A stretch of 16,783 bases of DNA from Candidatus Woesearchaeota archaeon UBA153 (GCA_002503705.1 DASH01000019.1:3436-20218); one strand, 5' to 3'. Counted from the first letter of the stretch, positions 1-6,679 are shown. Notes: a model not told the origin generated them from the letters alone. Made by a program: numbers and translations.

Positions 1-819
1 CAATTCTATGCACTCCCGCAATCTCCCCAGCAGCTTAAACAACTTCTTATGATCGGGGGCATAGAAAAGTATTACCAGATTGCACGCTGTTTCCGCGATG
101 AGGATCTCCGTGCTGATCGACAGCCGGAATTCACCCAGCTCGATATCGAGATGAGCTTCGTGACGGAAGAGGACGTGATGCGCGTCATGGAAGGCCTCGT
201 CGCGCACATCTTCAAGAAAGTCCACAACGTCGACTTGAAGCTTCCATTCCCACGCGTGCCGTACCGTGAAGCCATGGCGAAGTACCAGAGCGACAAGCCC
301 GACCTGCGGAAAGAGTGGAACACTGAGTGGGCGATCTTCTGGGTCGTCGACTTCCCCCTGTTCGAGCACAACGCTGAAGAGGACCGGTGGCAGGCGATGC
401 ACCACCCGTTCACGCAGCCGAAAGCGGAACACCTCGGCTTGCTCGAGAAGAAAGAGCTCGGCAAGGTGCACGCCCGCGCGTACGACTTGGTGTTGAACGG
501 GAGCGAGATCGCCGGCGGCTCGATCAGGAACCACGACTTAGGCGTGCAACGCGCCGTCTTCGAAGCGCTCGGGTTGACGAAAGAGGACTACGAAGAGAAG
601 TTCGGATTCCTCTTGTCTGCGTTGAGTTATGGCGCGCCGCCGCACGGCGGCATCGCGTTCGGCCTCGACCGCCTCGTCGCCCTCATGAACCACGAGGAGT
701 CGATCCGCGACGTCATCGCGTTCCCGAAGAACAAGGACGCGAAAGACCTGATGCTCGACGCTCCCAGCACGGTGCGCAAGGACCAATTGGACATGCTCGG
801 ACTGGGCTTGAAGCAGTAA
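1..819 (+). CDS. aspS: Aspartyl-tRNA synthetase, bacterial type, partial (5' end outside window), GAD domain absent
   Basis: Charges tRNA-Asp (or tRNA-Asp/Asn) with aspartate in the cytoplasm. The frame is open from base 1, giving 272 visible residues; the N-terminal anticodon-binding domain and motif 1 lie upstream of the window. Visible class II features are FYALPQSPQQ and motif 2 (FRDEDLRADRQPEFTQLD) just after the edge, MHHPFTQPK, the aspartate-site stretch GSEIAGGSIR, and motif 3 (GIAFGLDRLVALM) near the end. These are signatures of bacterial AspRS, not the archaeal/eukaryotic form. Oddly, SDKPDLR is followed after about ten residues by FWVVDFPLFE. In E. coli AspRS more than 100 residues (the GAD insertion) separate these motifs, so that domain is missing. 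The ORF stays open across the junction with no sign of a frameshift. A T-rich terminator follows. The family call is very secure; whether the enzyme also charges tRNA-Asn cannot be judged here. Confidence 0.96.
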   Translation, partial: QFYALPQSPQQLKQLLMIGGIEKYYQIARCFRDEDLRADRQPEFTQLDIEMSFVTEEDVMRVMEGLVAHIFKKVHNVDLKLPFPRVPYREAMAKYQSDKPDLRKEWNTEWAIFWVVDFPLFEHNAEEDRWQAMHHPFTQPKAEHLGLLEKKELGKVHARAYDLVLNGSEIAGGSIRNHDLGVQRAVFEALGLTKEDYEEKFGFLLSALSYGAPPHGGIAFGLDRLVALMNHEESIRDVIAFPKNKDAKDLMLDAPSTVRKDQLDMLGLGLKQ

Positions 820-834
820 GTCCTGTGCGAAACG

Positions 835-861
835 TTTTTTCTCATTCCCCTCCTTTTTCTC
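835..861 (+). terminator. T-rich archaeal-type terminator after aspS
   Basis: Starting 15 nt past the aspS stop are two runs of five to six Ts separated by pyrimidines (TTTTTT at 835-840, then TTTTT at 854-858). Oligo-T tracts without a required hairpin are the usual archaeal termination signal. No strong hairpin precedes them. Confidence 0.6.
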
Positions 862-886
862 GTCTGAGACCACTCCTTCCGCAACG

Positions 887-894
887 TTTAAATA
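887..894 (+). promoter_or_regulatory. TATA box for the PEP-synthase-like gene
   Basis: TTTAAATA is centred about 25 nt upstream of the ATG at 916. With the usual archaeal TATA-to-start distance, transcription would begin at or next to the start codon, so the mRNA is probably leaderless. A GGGGAGG sequence lies between box and start and could also serve as a ribosome site if the start is a little upstream. Confidence 0.7.
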
Positions 895-915
895 CGACGA
901 CGGGGAGGAAAACTC

Positions 916-2121
916 ATGGAGTTCATCGTCTCGCTGTCCCGGGCTGGCGAGTTGGAGGAGCGGAGCGTCGGCCAGCGCGCGAAGGACTTGGCGAAGCTGA
1001 AAGAGAAGGGTTTCGACATCCTGCCGTGTTTCGTCGTGACGAACGAGGCGTTCGAGCACTTCATCGCGAAGAACTTATTGCAGGGGCGCGTCGCCATGGT
1101 CTTGGCGAGCGTGGACCCTCCGGAGGAGAAGTATCGCAAGATCCGGGAGGCGTTTTTGCGTTCGACAATCACCGACGACATGATGCGCGAGTTGACGGAC
1201 GCGTACGAAGGCCTCGGCCTTGACGCGGACGCGTCGGCGGACGCGCTCATCACGACTGCGAAAGCCGCGCACGTGAACCTCGTCCTCAGCCCCGCGTACA
1301 CCGCGCCCGCCGACTCCACAGAAGGGTTCTTGCTGAACGTGAAAGGGTTGGAAGGCCTCGCGGTCGCGCTGAAAGAGTGTTGGGCGTGCTTGTTCACGAC
1401 GGACGCGCAAGGCCATCGCGAGCGCGTCGGCGTGCCGAACAAGAGCATCAACGCGGGCGTCATCATCCAACAGATGGCCAAACCGGTCGTGAGCGCGGAG
1501 GCGTGGAGCGCGGCGCCGGGCGCGACTGATGACCTCATCGTCCGCGCGTACTTCGGCGCTCTCGACGTGACGGGCGTCGTGGAGAAGGACGAGTGGCGGC
1601 TCAACCGCGAGTACTTGAAGCCGTCGAGCCAGTCGATCGCCGTCCAGACGAGGATGCTCGCGCGCGATGAGGAGGACCGGCTGGAGGAGGCGCCGATCGG
1701 CGAGCGCGGCCGAGAGCAGAAAGCGAACGATAAGGAGATGCTCGAGCTCGCTCGCCTCGCGAAGAAGGCCGCGATCATCCTCGAACGCCATGTGAAGTTG
1801 TACGCGAGCGTCGTCGACGAACGCGTCGTGACGGTCTGCGCGTCCCGTTTGCACGTCACGCCGGGCAGCTTCAAGCTCGACCAGTACCGGGAGGAGGAGC
1901 GTATTGAAGAGGACGGGAACGACCACGACGAGCAAGGGCTGAGTCCCGAAGCGGAGCCCCGACCTTCGTTCTCCGCGCCTCCTCGCGAGGAGTCCGATGA
2001 TGATTTCATCCTCCCGAGAGAACCGTCAGAAAGCGGCGAAGAACCGAAGAAGTTAAAAACAGCTGCTGAAGAACCTGACTCTATCTTCACGAGTTCGCCG
2101 GAGACTGACGACGAGTCGTGA
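916..2121 (+). CDS. Stand-alone PEP synthase / PPDK-like N-terminal ATP-binding domain, probably catalytically degenerate
   Basis: 401 residues. Residues 17-50 (RAKDLAKLKEKGFDILPCFV, then TNEAFEHFI) match the start of pyruvate phosphate dikinase/PEP synthase, where GxKGANLxxL and PPGFVVT-xAY occur. Residues 135-165 (GFLLNVKGLEGL, ALKECWACLF) match the LNV-G...V..CWASLF block. Residues 275-315 (ELARLAKKAA ... VTVCASRLHV) match the end of the ATP-grasp fold, where the family has ...LQSRP. The family's arginine-rich VRSSATAEDLP loop is replaced by NLVLSPAYTAPAD. The swivelling phosphohistidine domain and the PEP-binding barrel are absent. From about residue 325 the chain is an acidic, low-complexity, probably disordered tail. 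It is therefore not a working PEP synthase; a regulatory or structural role is possible but unproven. The downstream unknown gene begins 16 nt later and is probably co-transcribed. Confidence 0.75.
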   Translation: MEFIVSLSRAGELEERSVGQRAKDLAKLKEKGFDILPCFVVTNEAFEHFIAKNLLQGRVAMVLASVDPPEEKYRKIREAFLRSTITDDMMRELTDAYEGLGLDADASADALITTAKAAHVNLVLSPAYTAPADSTEGFLLNVKGLEGLAVALKECWACLFTTDAQGHRERVGVPNKSINAGVIIQQMAKPVVSAEAWSAAPGATDDLIVRAYFGALDVTGVVEKDEWRLNREYLKPSSQSIAVQTRMLARDEEDRLEEAPIGERGREQKANDKEMLELARLAKKAAIILERHVKLYASVVDERVVTVCASRLHVTPGSFKLDQYREEERIEEDGNDHDEQGLSPEAEPRPSFSAPPREESDDDFILPREPSESGEEPKKLKTAAEEPDSIFTSSPETDDES

Positions 2122-2137
2122 AACCCTGGTGTAGCGT

Positions 2138-2542
2138 ATGACTCCTGACGAACAGACGCCCTTCGCGACCGGTGAGAGCGCGAGAGAAGAACGCGTCGAG
2201 TTTTCTGACGACACGCGCCCCGTTCTCATCGTCGACGAATTAGCGGAGTACCAAGCGGTCGAGCCGTTGTTCGCGGGGATGCTCGAAGAGCAGGAGCGCC
2301 TGCTCCAGGACGCGTGCGCGCGCGTCGTCTCACGGTTGCGCGAGCGATACGCGGAACGCTACCGGAACGACGCTCCTGAGGAGGACGTCACGGTCTTTGC
2401 CGAGCTCGCCGGAGAAGTCTTCATCCCTCACGAGACGCTTATCGGCAAGCTCGTCGAGAGCGTGGAGCGGAAAAAGCGCATCCCGGATGAGGAGCATACT
2501 GCCATCCTGAACGCGGTGACGGAATTCCTTGAACGGTTCTAG
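2138..2542 (+). CDS. Hypothetical acidic helical protein
   Basis: 134 residues; I do not recognise a family. The N-terminal 30 residues are polar and probably disordered. From about residue 35 on, the chain looks all-helical and charged (QERLLQDACARVVSRLRERY, LIGKLVESVERKKR). There is no signal peptide, membrane segment or cysteine pair, so it is probably cytosolic. The ATG at 2138 is preceded by GGTG at about 2128, a plausible archaeal ribosome site, and lies 16 nt after the stop of the PEP-synthase-like gene, so the two probably form an operon. The two chains could be partners, but only proximity suggests this. Confidence 0.7.
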   Translation: MTPDEQTPFATGESAREERVEFSDDTRPVLIVDELAEYQAVEPLFAGMLEEQERLLQDACARVVSRLRERYAERYRNDAPEEDVTVFAELAGEVFIPHETLIGKLVESVERKKRIPDEEHTAILNAVTEFLERF

Positions 2543-2607
2543 CGAGTTGTGTACGTCAACAACACGTTCGTGACTTCCGACAACAACTCCTCCCGCGCCA
2601 GCCCTGA

Positions 2608-2623
2608 CCGAGCTCGCGCTCGG
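2608..2623. terminator. Small GC hairpin between convergent genes
   Basis: CCGAGC-TCGC-GCTCGG forms a perfect 6-bp stem with a 4-nt loop in the 124-nt gap between two converging genes (stops at 2542 and 2667). No T-run follows on either strand, so terminator function is only suggested by position. The rest of the gap shows no gene. Confidence 0.3.
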
Positions 2624-2666
2624 CGCACAACAACGCGCGAACCCGCGTCTTCTGGCGCGGCATCAT

Positions 2667-3722
2667 TCAGAACTCTGCGTCGCCAGAGCGCTCCAAGACG
2701 AGTATCAGCTTCTCCAAACTTTTGTGCAACCGCCACGTGAAGCTCCTGACGACGCGCCAATTGCTGCGGACGAGCGAAGGGAGGAAGCCGCCGGAGGGCA
2801 GGGCGACGACCATGACGTCGGTCGCGCGGGCCGCGGCTTCGAAGAACTCGGTGAACACCTCGTCCGGCTTCTCCAGCTTCGAGTTGCGGCCGTACGGAAC
2901 ATCGGTCACAATCGCGTCGAACGCGCCGAGCAGGTCACACTTCCGGGCGTCGCCGACAGCCAAGATGGCGCCGACGTTCGCGGCGGCGAGGTTCTCCTCC
3001 GAGCGTCGGACTTGTTCGGCATCGATATCCACACCAGTCATGGCTCTTCCTGCAAGAGCCCCTTCCAAGAGGAGGCCGCCGCTCCCGCAGAACGGGTCGA
3101 GGATGTTCTCGGTCTCGGCTCGCGGGCCGGCAAGATTGATCATGGCTCTCGCGAGCTTCGGCGCCAAGCTTGTCGGATGGTTGCGCGGCCGCAAGTGCGC
3201 TCGTCGTTCGGAGAACTTGTCGTCGTTCCGCCACGCGAGGAGGCCGATGAAGACGGTGGCGAGAGGAGCGGCAGGATGGCCGTCGACGTGAGCGTCGAGG
3301 TTCGTAAAAGTCAGGGTGATAGTCGTCTTCGGTTGCTCCAGGTCAACTCCGGGTTTGACGCCGTGCGCTTCAAGGCCGCGCCAGACGTGGCTCGCCAACT
3401 CTGCCTCATCCACTGTCTCAGAACCCGGTCCGGACGCTCGGACGCAGAACGGCGGCTGGACGAGCTCCTGCCAAGGGGTGCGCGCCAAGGCGTCGTCGAG
3501 GTTTTCGCGCTCTGCCACGGCGACGACCTTGCTGACGCTCCGCGTGAAGGCGAGCCCTGGCGTGACCGCCGCGACGTCCAGGAAGAGAAGGTTGCCGCGG
3601 CGTTCAAGCGGCGCGACGCCGTGGAGGCGTTCCGCTTCCGCGGCGGCCAGGTCGAGGTTCTCGCCGCTCAGGATGAACGAGTAGGAGCCGACGAGGCGTT
3701 CCGGCGTCAAGGAGTTCATCAT
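2667..3722 (-). CDS. tRNA (guanine(10)-N2)-methyltransferase, THUMP type
   Basis: 351 residues, the usual length for archaeal TrmG10 (Trm11 relative), which uses SAM to methylate N2 of G10 in tRNA. The N-terminal part (about 10-160) fits the ferredoxin-like plus THUMP region (LAFTRSVSKVV, ITLTFTNLDAHVDG). The block HLRPRNHPTSLAPKLARAM (176-194) is typical of the linker into the methyltransferase. Catalytic-domain motifs are DPFCGSGG (209-216, SAM binding), GVDID (230-234) and TDVPYG (273-278), where the family has D-(P/L)-P-Y. The Val at the second position of that motif is a mild departure. Two ATGs are adjacent at the start; the outer one lies about 27 nt from a TATA box, implying a leaderless mRNA. 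It converges on the upstream plus-strand operon. The symbol is left blank because archaeal naming varies. Confidence 0.9.
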   Translation of the reverse strand: MMNSLTPERLVGSYSFILSGENLDLAAAEAERLHGVAPLERRGNLLFLDVAAVTPGLAFTRSVSKVVAVAERENLDDALARTPWQELVQPPFCVRASGPGSETVDEAELASHVWRGLEAHGVKPGVDLEQPKTTITLTFTNLDAHVDGHPAAPLATVFIGLLAWRNDDKFSERRAHLRPRNHPTSLAPKLARAMINLAGPRAETENILDPFCGSGGLLLEGALAGRAMTGVDIDAEQVRRSEENLAAANVGAILAVGDARKCDLLGAFDAIVTDVPYGRNSKLEKPDEVFTEFFEAAARATDVMVVALPSGGFLPSLVRSNWRVVRSFTWRLHKSLEKLILVLERSGDAEF

Positions 3723-3745
3723 GGTCGTCGTGAAAGCTCCAAGTC

Positions 3746-3753
3746 TTAAAAAA
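3746..3753 (-). promoter_or_regulatory. TATA box for the tRNA G10 methyltransferase gene
   Basis: On the minus strand TTTTTTAA is centred about 27 nt upstream of the ATG at 3722, matching a leaderless archaeal promoter. A pair of 21-bp repeats lies just upstream of it. Confidence 0.6.
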
Positions 3754-3786
3754 GTGGTGGTCGCGAAGGCCGCGTTGAGAAGAGAA

Positions 3787-3828
3787 CTCAGAACGAGTGT
3801 GACCGCTCTCAGAACGAGTGTGCCAGCT
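3787..3828. repeat. Two-copy 21-bp tandem repeat upstream of the methyltransferase promoter
   Basis: CTCAGAACGAGTGTG occurs at 3787-3801 and again at 3808-3822, period 21 bp. It sits between the stop of the membrane-protein gene (3828) and the methyltransferase TATA box. It could be a regulator site (two turns of helix apart) or a chance duplication. Confidence 0.55.
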
Positions 3829-4724
3829 CACTCGCGCAGCGGAATCGTGATATCGAGGGAGAGCTTGCCGTCAGCGCGCATCGCGGCGACGTCAGAACAG
3901 CTGAGCATGTCAGCGCTCGCGACGAGCAAGACGGCGTCGTAAGCGGCGTAGCGGCCGACATAGTCGTCCCGCGCGAGCTTCTCTTCAGGAGTCCCGGGGA
4001 CCGCGTACGGGACGCCGATCTGGCCGACCGTCAGCTTCCGCGCCACCGTGCCGCCAGGCGGGACTTCACCGAACGGCCGCATCAAGTCCTGATACGAGTA
4101 CGCGCCGTTGATCAAGATTTGCAAGTCCTCAGCCAGCACTTCGCGCGTGGACGTCGAGTACCAGCACGCGGTGATGAACTCGTCCTGGATGACGACAGGG
4201 AGGAAGAAGTCGTTCGTGTACGTGAGCGTCGCGAGGTTGACCCCGCTCGGCCCGACGTTGCCCTTCACGGCGACGTTGAAGAGTTCCGCTTTCGAGACGC
4301 TTTCGACCGTCGAGACTTCGCGCGCCGCGTCGCTCGCGAACCCGCTGACGATGATGACGACGAGCATGACGAGGACGACGCCGAGCGTCGCCCACAGCCA
4401 TTTCCTCGACGGCGAGGCGCGCCGCGCTTTCGCCTTCGACGCTCTCTTCGACGCCCTCTTCGACGAGGAGACGGGCTCTTTCGCGTGGCGTTTCGTCAAC
4501 TGGTAGCCGAGGATGAGGAGGAGTATCGCTGAGAGCGTGAGGAGGGCGAGGATCCAGTCCCTGCTCAGGTCGAACACGTCGATCACGTACGCGATCGTGA
4601 TGATGTACGTGTACGTCGCGAGGATTTGGAAGAGCTTGTACAGCTGCTTGCTCGTCCCGTAGACGATGCCCATCACGATGAGGACGGGGACGAGGAGGAC
4701 CCAGAAGAGGACTTGCCAGAACAT
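3828..4724 (-). CDS. Multi-pass membrane protein with extracytoplasmic C-terminal domain, unknown function
   Basis: 298 residues from the ATG at 4724. A GTG at 4736 would add four residues but overlap the upstream gene by 11 nt. Predicted helices by hydrophobicity are about 2-22, 33-50, 57-76 and 109-130. Between the third and fourth is a strongly basic linker rich in K, R, S and A (KRASKRASKAKARRASPSRK), presumably cytoplasmic. After the last helix, about 165 residues form a soluble, probably beta-rich domain with two cysteines (in ITACWY and DMLSCSD) that would face outside if the basic linker is inside. I do not recognise the family. It starts 1 nt after the TAA of the 59-residue membrane gene, so the two are translated from one mRNA. 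Confidence 0.75.
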   Translation of the reverse strand: MFWQVLFWVLLVPVLIVMGIVYGTSKQLYKLFQILATYTYIITIAYVIDVFDLSRDWILALLTLSAILLLILGYQLTKRHAKEPVSSSKRASKRASKAKARRASPSRKWLWATLGVVLVMLVVIIVSGFASDAAREVSTVESVSKAELFNVAVKGNVGPSGVNLATLTYTNDFFLPVVIQDEFITACWYSTSTREVLAEDLQILINGAYSYQDLMRPFGEVPPGGTVARKLTVGQIGVPYAVPGTPEEKLARDDYVGRYAAYDAVLLVASADMLSCSDVAAMRADGKLSLDITIPLRE

Positions 4725-4725
4725 C

Positions 4726-4905
4726 TTAAAGGTCACGCTCCTGGAAGTGGTAGGCGAGGCAGAGGAAGACGACGAGGACGAGCCCGAGGAGGACTGTCTT
4801 CGCGATGCGGGGGAGCAGGTCGAGGTACTCCCAAGAGAAGTAGATGATGGCGGACGCGGCGAAGAGGCCGCCGACGCTGTACAGGACGTGCTCGAGACGG
4901 AGCAT
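4726..4905 (-). CDS. Small two-helix membrane protein, 59 residues
   Basis: The frame reads MLRLEHVLYSVGGLFAAS... and ends LAYHFQERDL. Two hydrophobic stretches (about residues 8-23 and 38-53) are separated by a short polar loop with charged residues (EYLDLLPRIAK), a hairpin membrane topology. The function is not recognised. Support for a real gene is a TATA box about 28 nt upstream of the ATG and a stop codon that abuts the start of the next membrane-protein gene. The unit diverges from the winged-helix gene at 5018, a common arrangement for a regulator and its target, but that link is inference. Confidence 0.7.
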   Translation of the reverse strand: MLRLEHVLYSVGGLFAASAIIYFSWEYLDLLPRIAKTVLLGLVLVVFLCLAYHFQERDL

Positions 4906-4929
4906 ACTGTCTGGGCGGAGACTGCAGGG

Positions 4930-4937
4930 TTTATAAC
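4930..4937 (-). promoter_or_regulatory. TATA box for the two-gene membrane operon
   Basis: GTTATAAA on the minus strand is centred about 28 nt before the ATG at 4905, predicting a leaderless mRNA. The 112-nt region 4906-5017 also holds the opposing promoter of the winged-helix gene. Confidence 0.7.
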
Positions 4938-4983
4938 ACTATTGTTGGAAGGAACAGGCGGAAAACGACAATAGGGAAAAGAA

Positions 4984-4994
4984 ATATTTAAAAA
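4984..4994 (+). promoter_or_regulatory. TATA box for the small winged-helix gene
   Basis: ATATTTAAAAA is centred about 28 nt upstream of the ATG at 5018. This favours that ATG over the in-frame GTG at 5003, which would lie upstream of the expected transcription start. Confidence 0.7.
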
Positions 4995-5017
4995 GGCTTG
5001 AAGTGGTGGAGTGGAGC

Positions 5018-5335
5018 ATGGGAAAACGCGGTCGTCCGACTCGTTCCGTGATTCGGCAGAACCTCGTCGAGATTCTCCACTTTCAAGGCGAAGCGTACGG
5101 CTACCAATTGTATAAAGCCTACAGAGAGATCTTCACCCCGGTGACGTTGCGCGTCATCTACTACCACTTGAGCAAGGGGCAGAGCTTGGGGGAGTTCGAG
5201 GTCGCGGGCGTGAAGAAGACGACGGGCAAGTACTCGTGGGGGCCGGAGGCGGAGCGGATCTTCTACAAGCTCGGCGCGAAGGCGAAAGCCGCCGTCCTCC
5301 CGGAAGTCAAGGCCTTCTACGACAAGAAGCAGTAA
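5018..5335 (+). CDS. Small winged-helix DNA-binding protein (PadR-like)
   Basis: 105 residues from the ATG at 5018. The N-terminus is basic (MGKRGRPTRS). A helix-turn-helix with wing is suggested by IRQNLVEILH, then YGYQLYKAYREIF, the likely recognition helix TLRVIYYHLSKG, and a beta-hairpin ending TTGKYSWGPEAERIFYKLG. The helix-YGYxLY-xxxxxxx-xxxIYxxLxxG pattern resembles PadR-type regulators, whose wing follows the recognition helix. There is no ligand domain. It is transcribed divergently from the 59-residue/298-residue membrane operon across 112 nt, so it may control that operon and itself. The classification as winged helix is fairly safe; the target is inferred. Confidence 0.75.
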   Translation: MGKRGRPTRSVIRQNLVEILHFQGEAYGYQLYKAYREIFTPVTLRVIYYHLSKGQSLGEFEVAGVKKTTGKYSWGPEAERIFYKLGAKAKAAVLPEVKAFYDKKQ

Positions 5336-5343
5336 GTAAGACA

Positions 5344-5355
5344 AAAATAATATTC
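5344..5355 (+). promoter_or_regulatory. Possible TATA box for the structured RNA
   Basis: An AAAATAATATT tract is centred about 28-30 nt upstream of the first base of the terminal stem at 5379. That is the spacing expected if transcription of a plus-strand RNA started at or just before the stem. Confidence 0.35.
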
Positions 5356-5378
5356 TCGGACAACAGACACGAACACGA

Positions 5379-5553
5379 GGAGCGCTACCGGCCTCAGGCG
5401 AGCCTCTCGCGATAACGACCACGATGAGCGACGGGGGACCTGCCCCCTCCGGGGTGGTCGCGACGCCTCGGAGCGACCCGCGAGTGCTCCGCACGAGCAT
5501 GTCGCGGAAGGAGCGATGAACGAATCGATAAGGCGAGCAGCCGGTAGCGCTCC
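5379..5553 (+). ncRNA. Candidate structured non-coding RNA, about 175 nt, unassigned
   Basis: A perfect 14-bp terminal stem pairs GGAGCGCTACCGGC (5379-5392) with GCCGGTAGCGCTCC (5540-5553). Inside, further pairings are possible: CTCGC with GCGAG (5406-5410/5533-5537) and CGACCAC with GTGGTCG (5416-5422/5454-5460). The latter encloses a GGGGG/CCCCC hairpin (5433-5437/5443-5447). A 12-bp hairpin has CCGCGA+GTGCTC paired with GAGCAT+TCGCGG (5478-5489/5495-5507) with one bulged G. One of its pairs is G-U on the plus strand but C-A on the minus strand, mildly favouring plus. The region has no convincing ORF. I looked for RNase P (GGAAAGTCC, ACAGAA) and SRP helix 8 (GTCAGG..GGAA..AGCA) signatures and found no good match, so the class is unknown. 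The alternative is a small mobile element with 14-bp terminal inverted repeats, but no target duplication is evident. Confidence 0.5.
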
Positions 5554-5554
5554 G

Positions 5555-5574
5555 AGAAGAAAGAAAAATTTAAT
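5555..5574 (-). terminator. T-rich terminator after nurA
   Basis: On the minus strand, immediately after the nurA stop, the sequence reads TTAAATTTTTCTTTCTTCTC, an oligo-T/pyrimidine tract typical of archaeal termination. Confidence 0.55.
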
Positions 5575-6597
5575 CTAACCAATCCTATCGAGCACGCCAT
5601 GCGCGTCGTTCCCGCGCGACAAGCGCTCGAGGTCCTTCCACCGCGCGCCCGCGTCGGCGCGGAACCGCATCGACAACAGTTCAACGTCGCGGTTCGAGAC
5701 GCGCGCGAGGCGATCGGCCTCGACGAGCGGGTACGGGTAGCCGAAGAAGACGGGGTCGGCCGAGAGCGGCAAGAGCTGCGCGGCGACGTCGCGCGCGAGT
5801 CTCTCGTCGCCGTCCACGTCGAGACGGAACGCATACGAGGACTTCTCGTGCAGCTTGACGAGTGAGAGGAAAATCTTGCTGTCGACGCCGAGCGGGTAAA
5901 GCCACGGCGAAGAAGGCCCTCGCTGAAGGACCGCCTGACCCGCGCCGCGGCCGTCAGCGGTGAGGAGGCCGCTCGTCTTCGCGAGACCGGCGAGGACGAT
6001 GCGCCGCGAAGCGAGCTCGTCGCGGAGCTTCTCGAGCGCGACCTGTTCGTGACGATTTCTCCCGAGAAGAGGACCGTCCCTGACGACGACGTTGCACGAA
6101 GACTCCTTCGCGAACGCGGCGGCGTACTCGCACTCGAGCGCGAAGCGCGCGAGGTTCGCGGCCCGCTCGAGCGGGACTCGTTCGTTGCCGAGCGTGAGCT
6201 CCTCGTCGTCGGGACGCAGGAGGAGCGAGAACGCGAGCCCGCCGTGCCCTTTCGCGACGATGACGGGTTTTCCGTCGACGAGGTCGTTCTTGACGAGGAC
6301 GAACCCTTCGACGCCTTCCGAGAACGTCTTCTTTGCCGCGCCGGCATACGCGACCGCGTGCAGCCGCACGTACTCGACGCGCGCCTCGGGAGCGTCGAAG
6401 ACCGGCGCGTTCCCGCCGTCGACAAAGAGGAGGACGGGCGGCGAAGAGGAGAAGGAAGCGAGGGAACCCGCGGAGAGCGGGACGTAGTTCTCGGCGACAA
6501 TCTTCGCCGTCGCGTTCCCGCCGGCGGGGAGCGCGATCTCGTCGCTCGCCGCGCGGCCGGGCGTCGCCGTAATCTCGTCGATGACCGGCTCGAACAT
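5575..6597 (-). CDS. nurA: NurA-domain nuclease
   Basis: 340 residues. NurA is a 5'-3' nuclease that with the HerA helicase resects DNA ends in archaeal double-strand-break repair. Sequence support: a first acidic block FVDGGNAP (Asp60), a second VVVRDGPLLG (Asp174), the GLAKTS block (204-209, lysine conserved in the family), and late SADPVFFGYPYPLVEADRLA (279-298), equivalent to the family's GYPyPL..Ad segment. Length is within the family range. The ATG at 6597 lies about 27 nt from a TATA box, so the gene has its own leaderless promoter although it follows surface protein A on the same strand. HerA, often adjacent in archaea, and Mre11/Rad50 are not in this window. The family call rests on motifs and is good; activity is inferred. 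Confidence 0.8.
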   Translation of the reverse strand: MFEPVIDEITATPGRAASDEIALPAGGNATAKIVAENYVPLSAGSLASFSSSPPVLLFVDGGNAPVFDAPEARVEYVRLHAVAYAGAAKKTFSEGVEGFVLVKNDLVDGKPVIVAKGHGGLAFSLLLRPDDEELTLGNERVPLERAANLARFALECEYAAAFAKESSCNVVVRDGPLLGRNRHEQVALEKLRDELASRRIVLAGLAKTSGLLTADGRGAGQAVLQRGPSSPWLYPLGVDSKIFLSLVKLHEKSSYAFRLDVDGDERLARDVAAQLLPLSADPVFFGYPYPLVEADRLARVSNRDVELLSMRFRADAGARWKDLERLSRGNDAHGVLDRIG

Positions 6598-6620
6598 GCT
6601 GTGGTCGGGAAGGGGGAGAG

Positions 6621-6628
6621 TTTAAAAC
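6621..6628 (-). promoter_or_regulatory. TATA box for nurA
   Basis: GTTTTAAA on the minus strand is centred about 27 nt before the nurA ATG. The 82-nt gap to the upstream gene also contains a T-rich stretch on the minus strand (ATTATTTTAGC, about 6661-6671) that may end the surface protein A transcript. Confidence 0.65.
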
Positions 6629-6679
6629 GTTTTCGTAATAGTTAAACGAAATTAAGTCGAGCTAAAATAATTGCCCGCC

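Noticed and set aside
888..2090. Long antisense ORF of 400 codons opposite the PEP-synthase-like gene
   Set aside because: It mirrors the real gene in high-GC sequence, is Ser/Arg-rich without domain logic, and has no promoter or ribosome site.
2724..3749. Plus-strand ORF opposite the tRNA methyltransferase
   Set aside because: The minus-strand product has clear THUMP and SAM motifs; the plus-strand frame is an Arg/Glu-rich shadow.
3828..4736. GTG at 4736 as start of the four-helix membrane protein
   Set aside because: It overlaps the upstream 59-codon gene; the ATG at 4724, 1 nt after that gene's stop, is a better coupled start.
5379..5553. RNase P RNA or SRP RNA
   Set aside because: GGAAAGTCC/ACAGAA (RNase P) and the GTCAGG-GGAA-AGCA helix 8 pattern (SRP) are not found inside; the GGAA at 5506-5509 is not in a fitting loop.
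5394..6500. Ser/Arg-rich minus-strand ORF overlapping nurA and the structured RNA
   Set aside because: Low-complexity shadow of nurA in another frame; NurA motifs are in the other frame.
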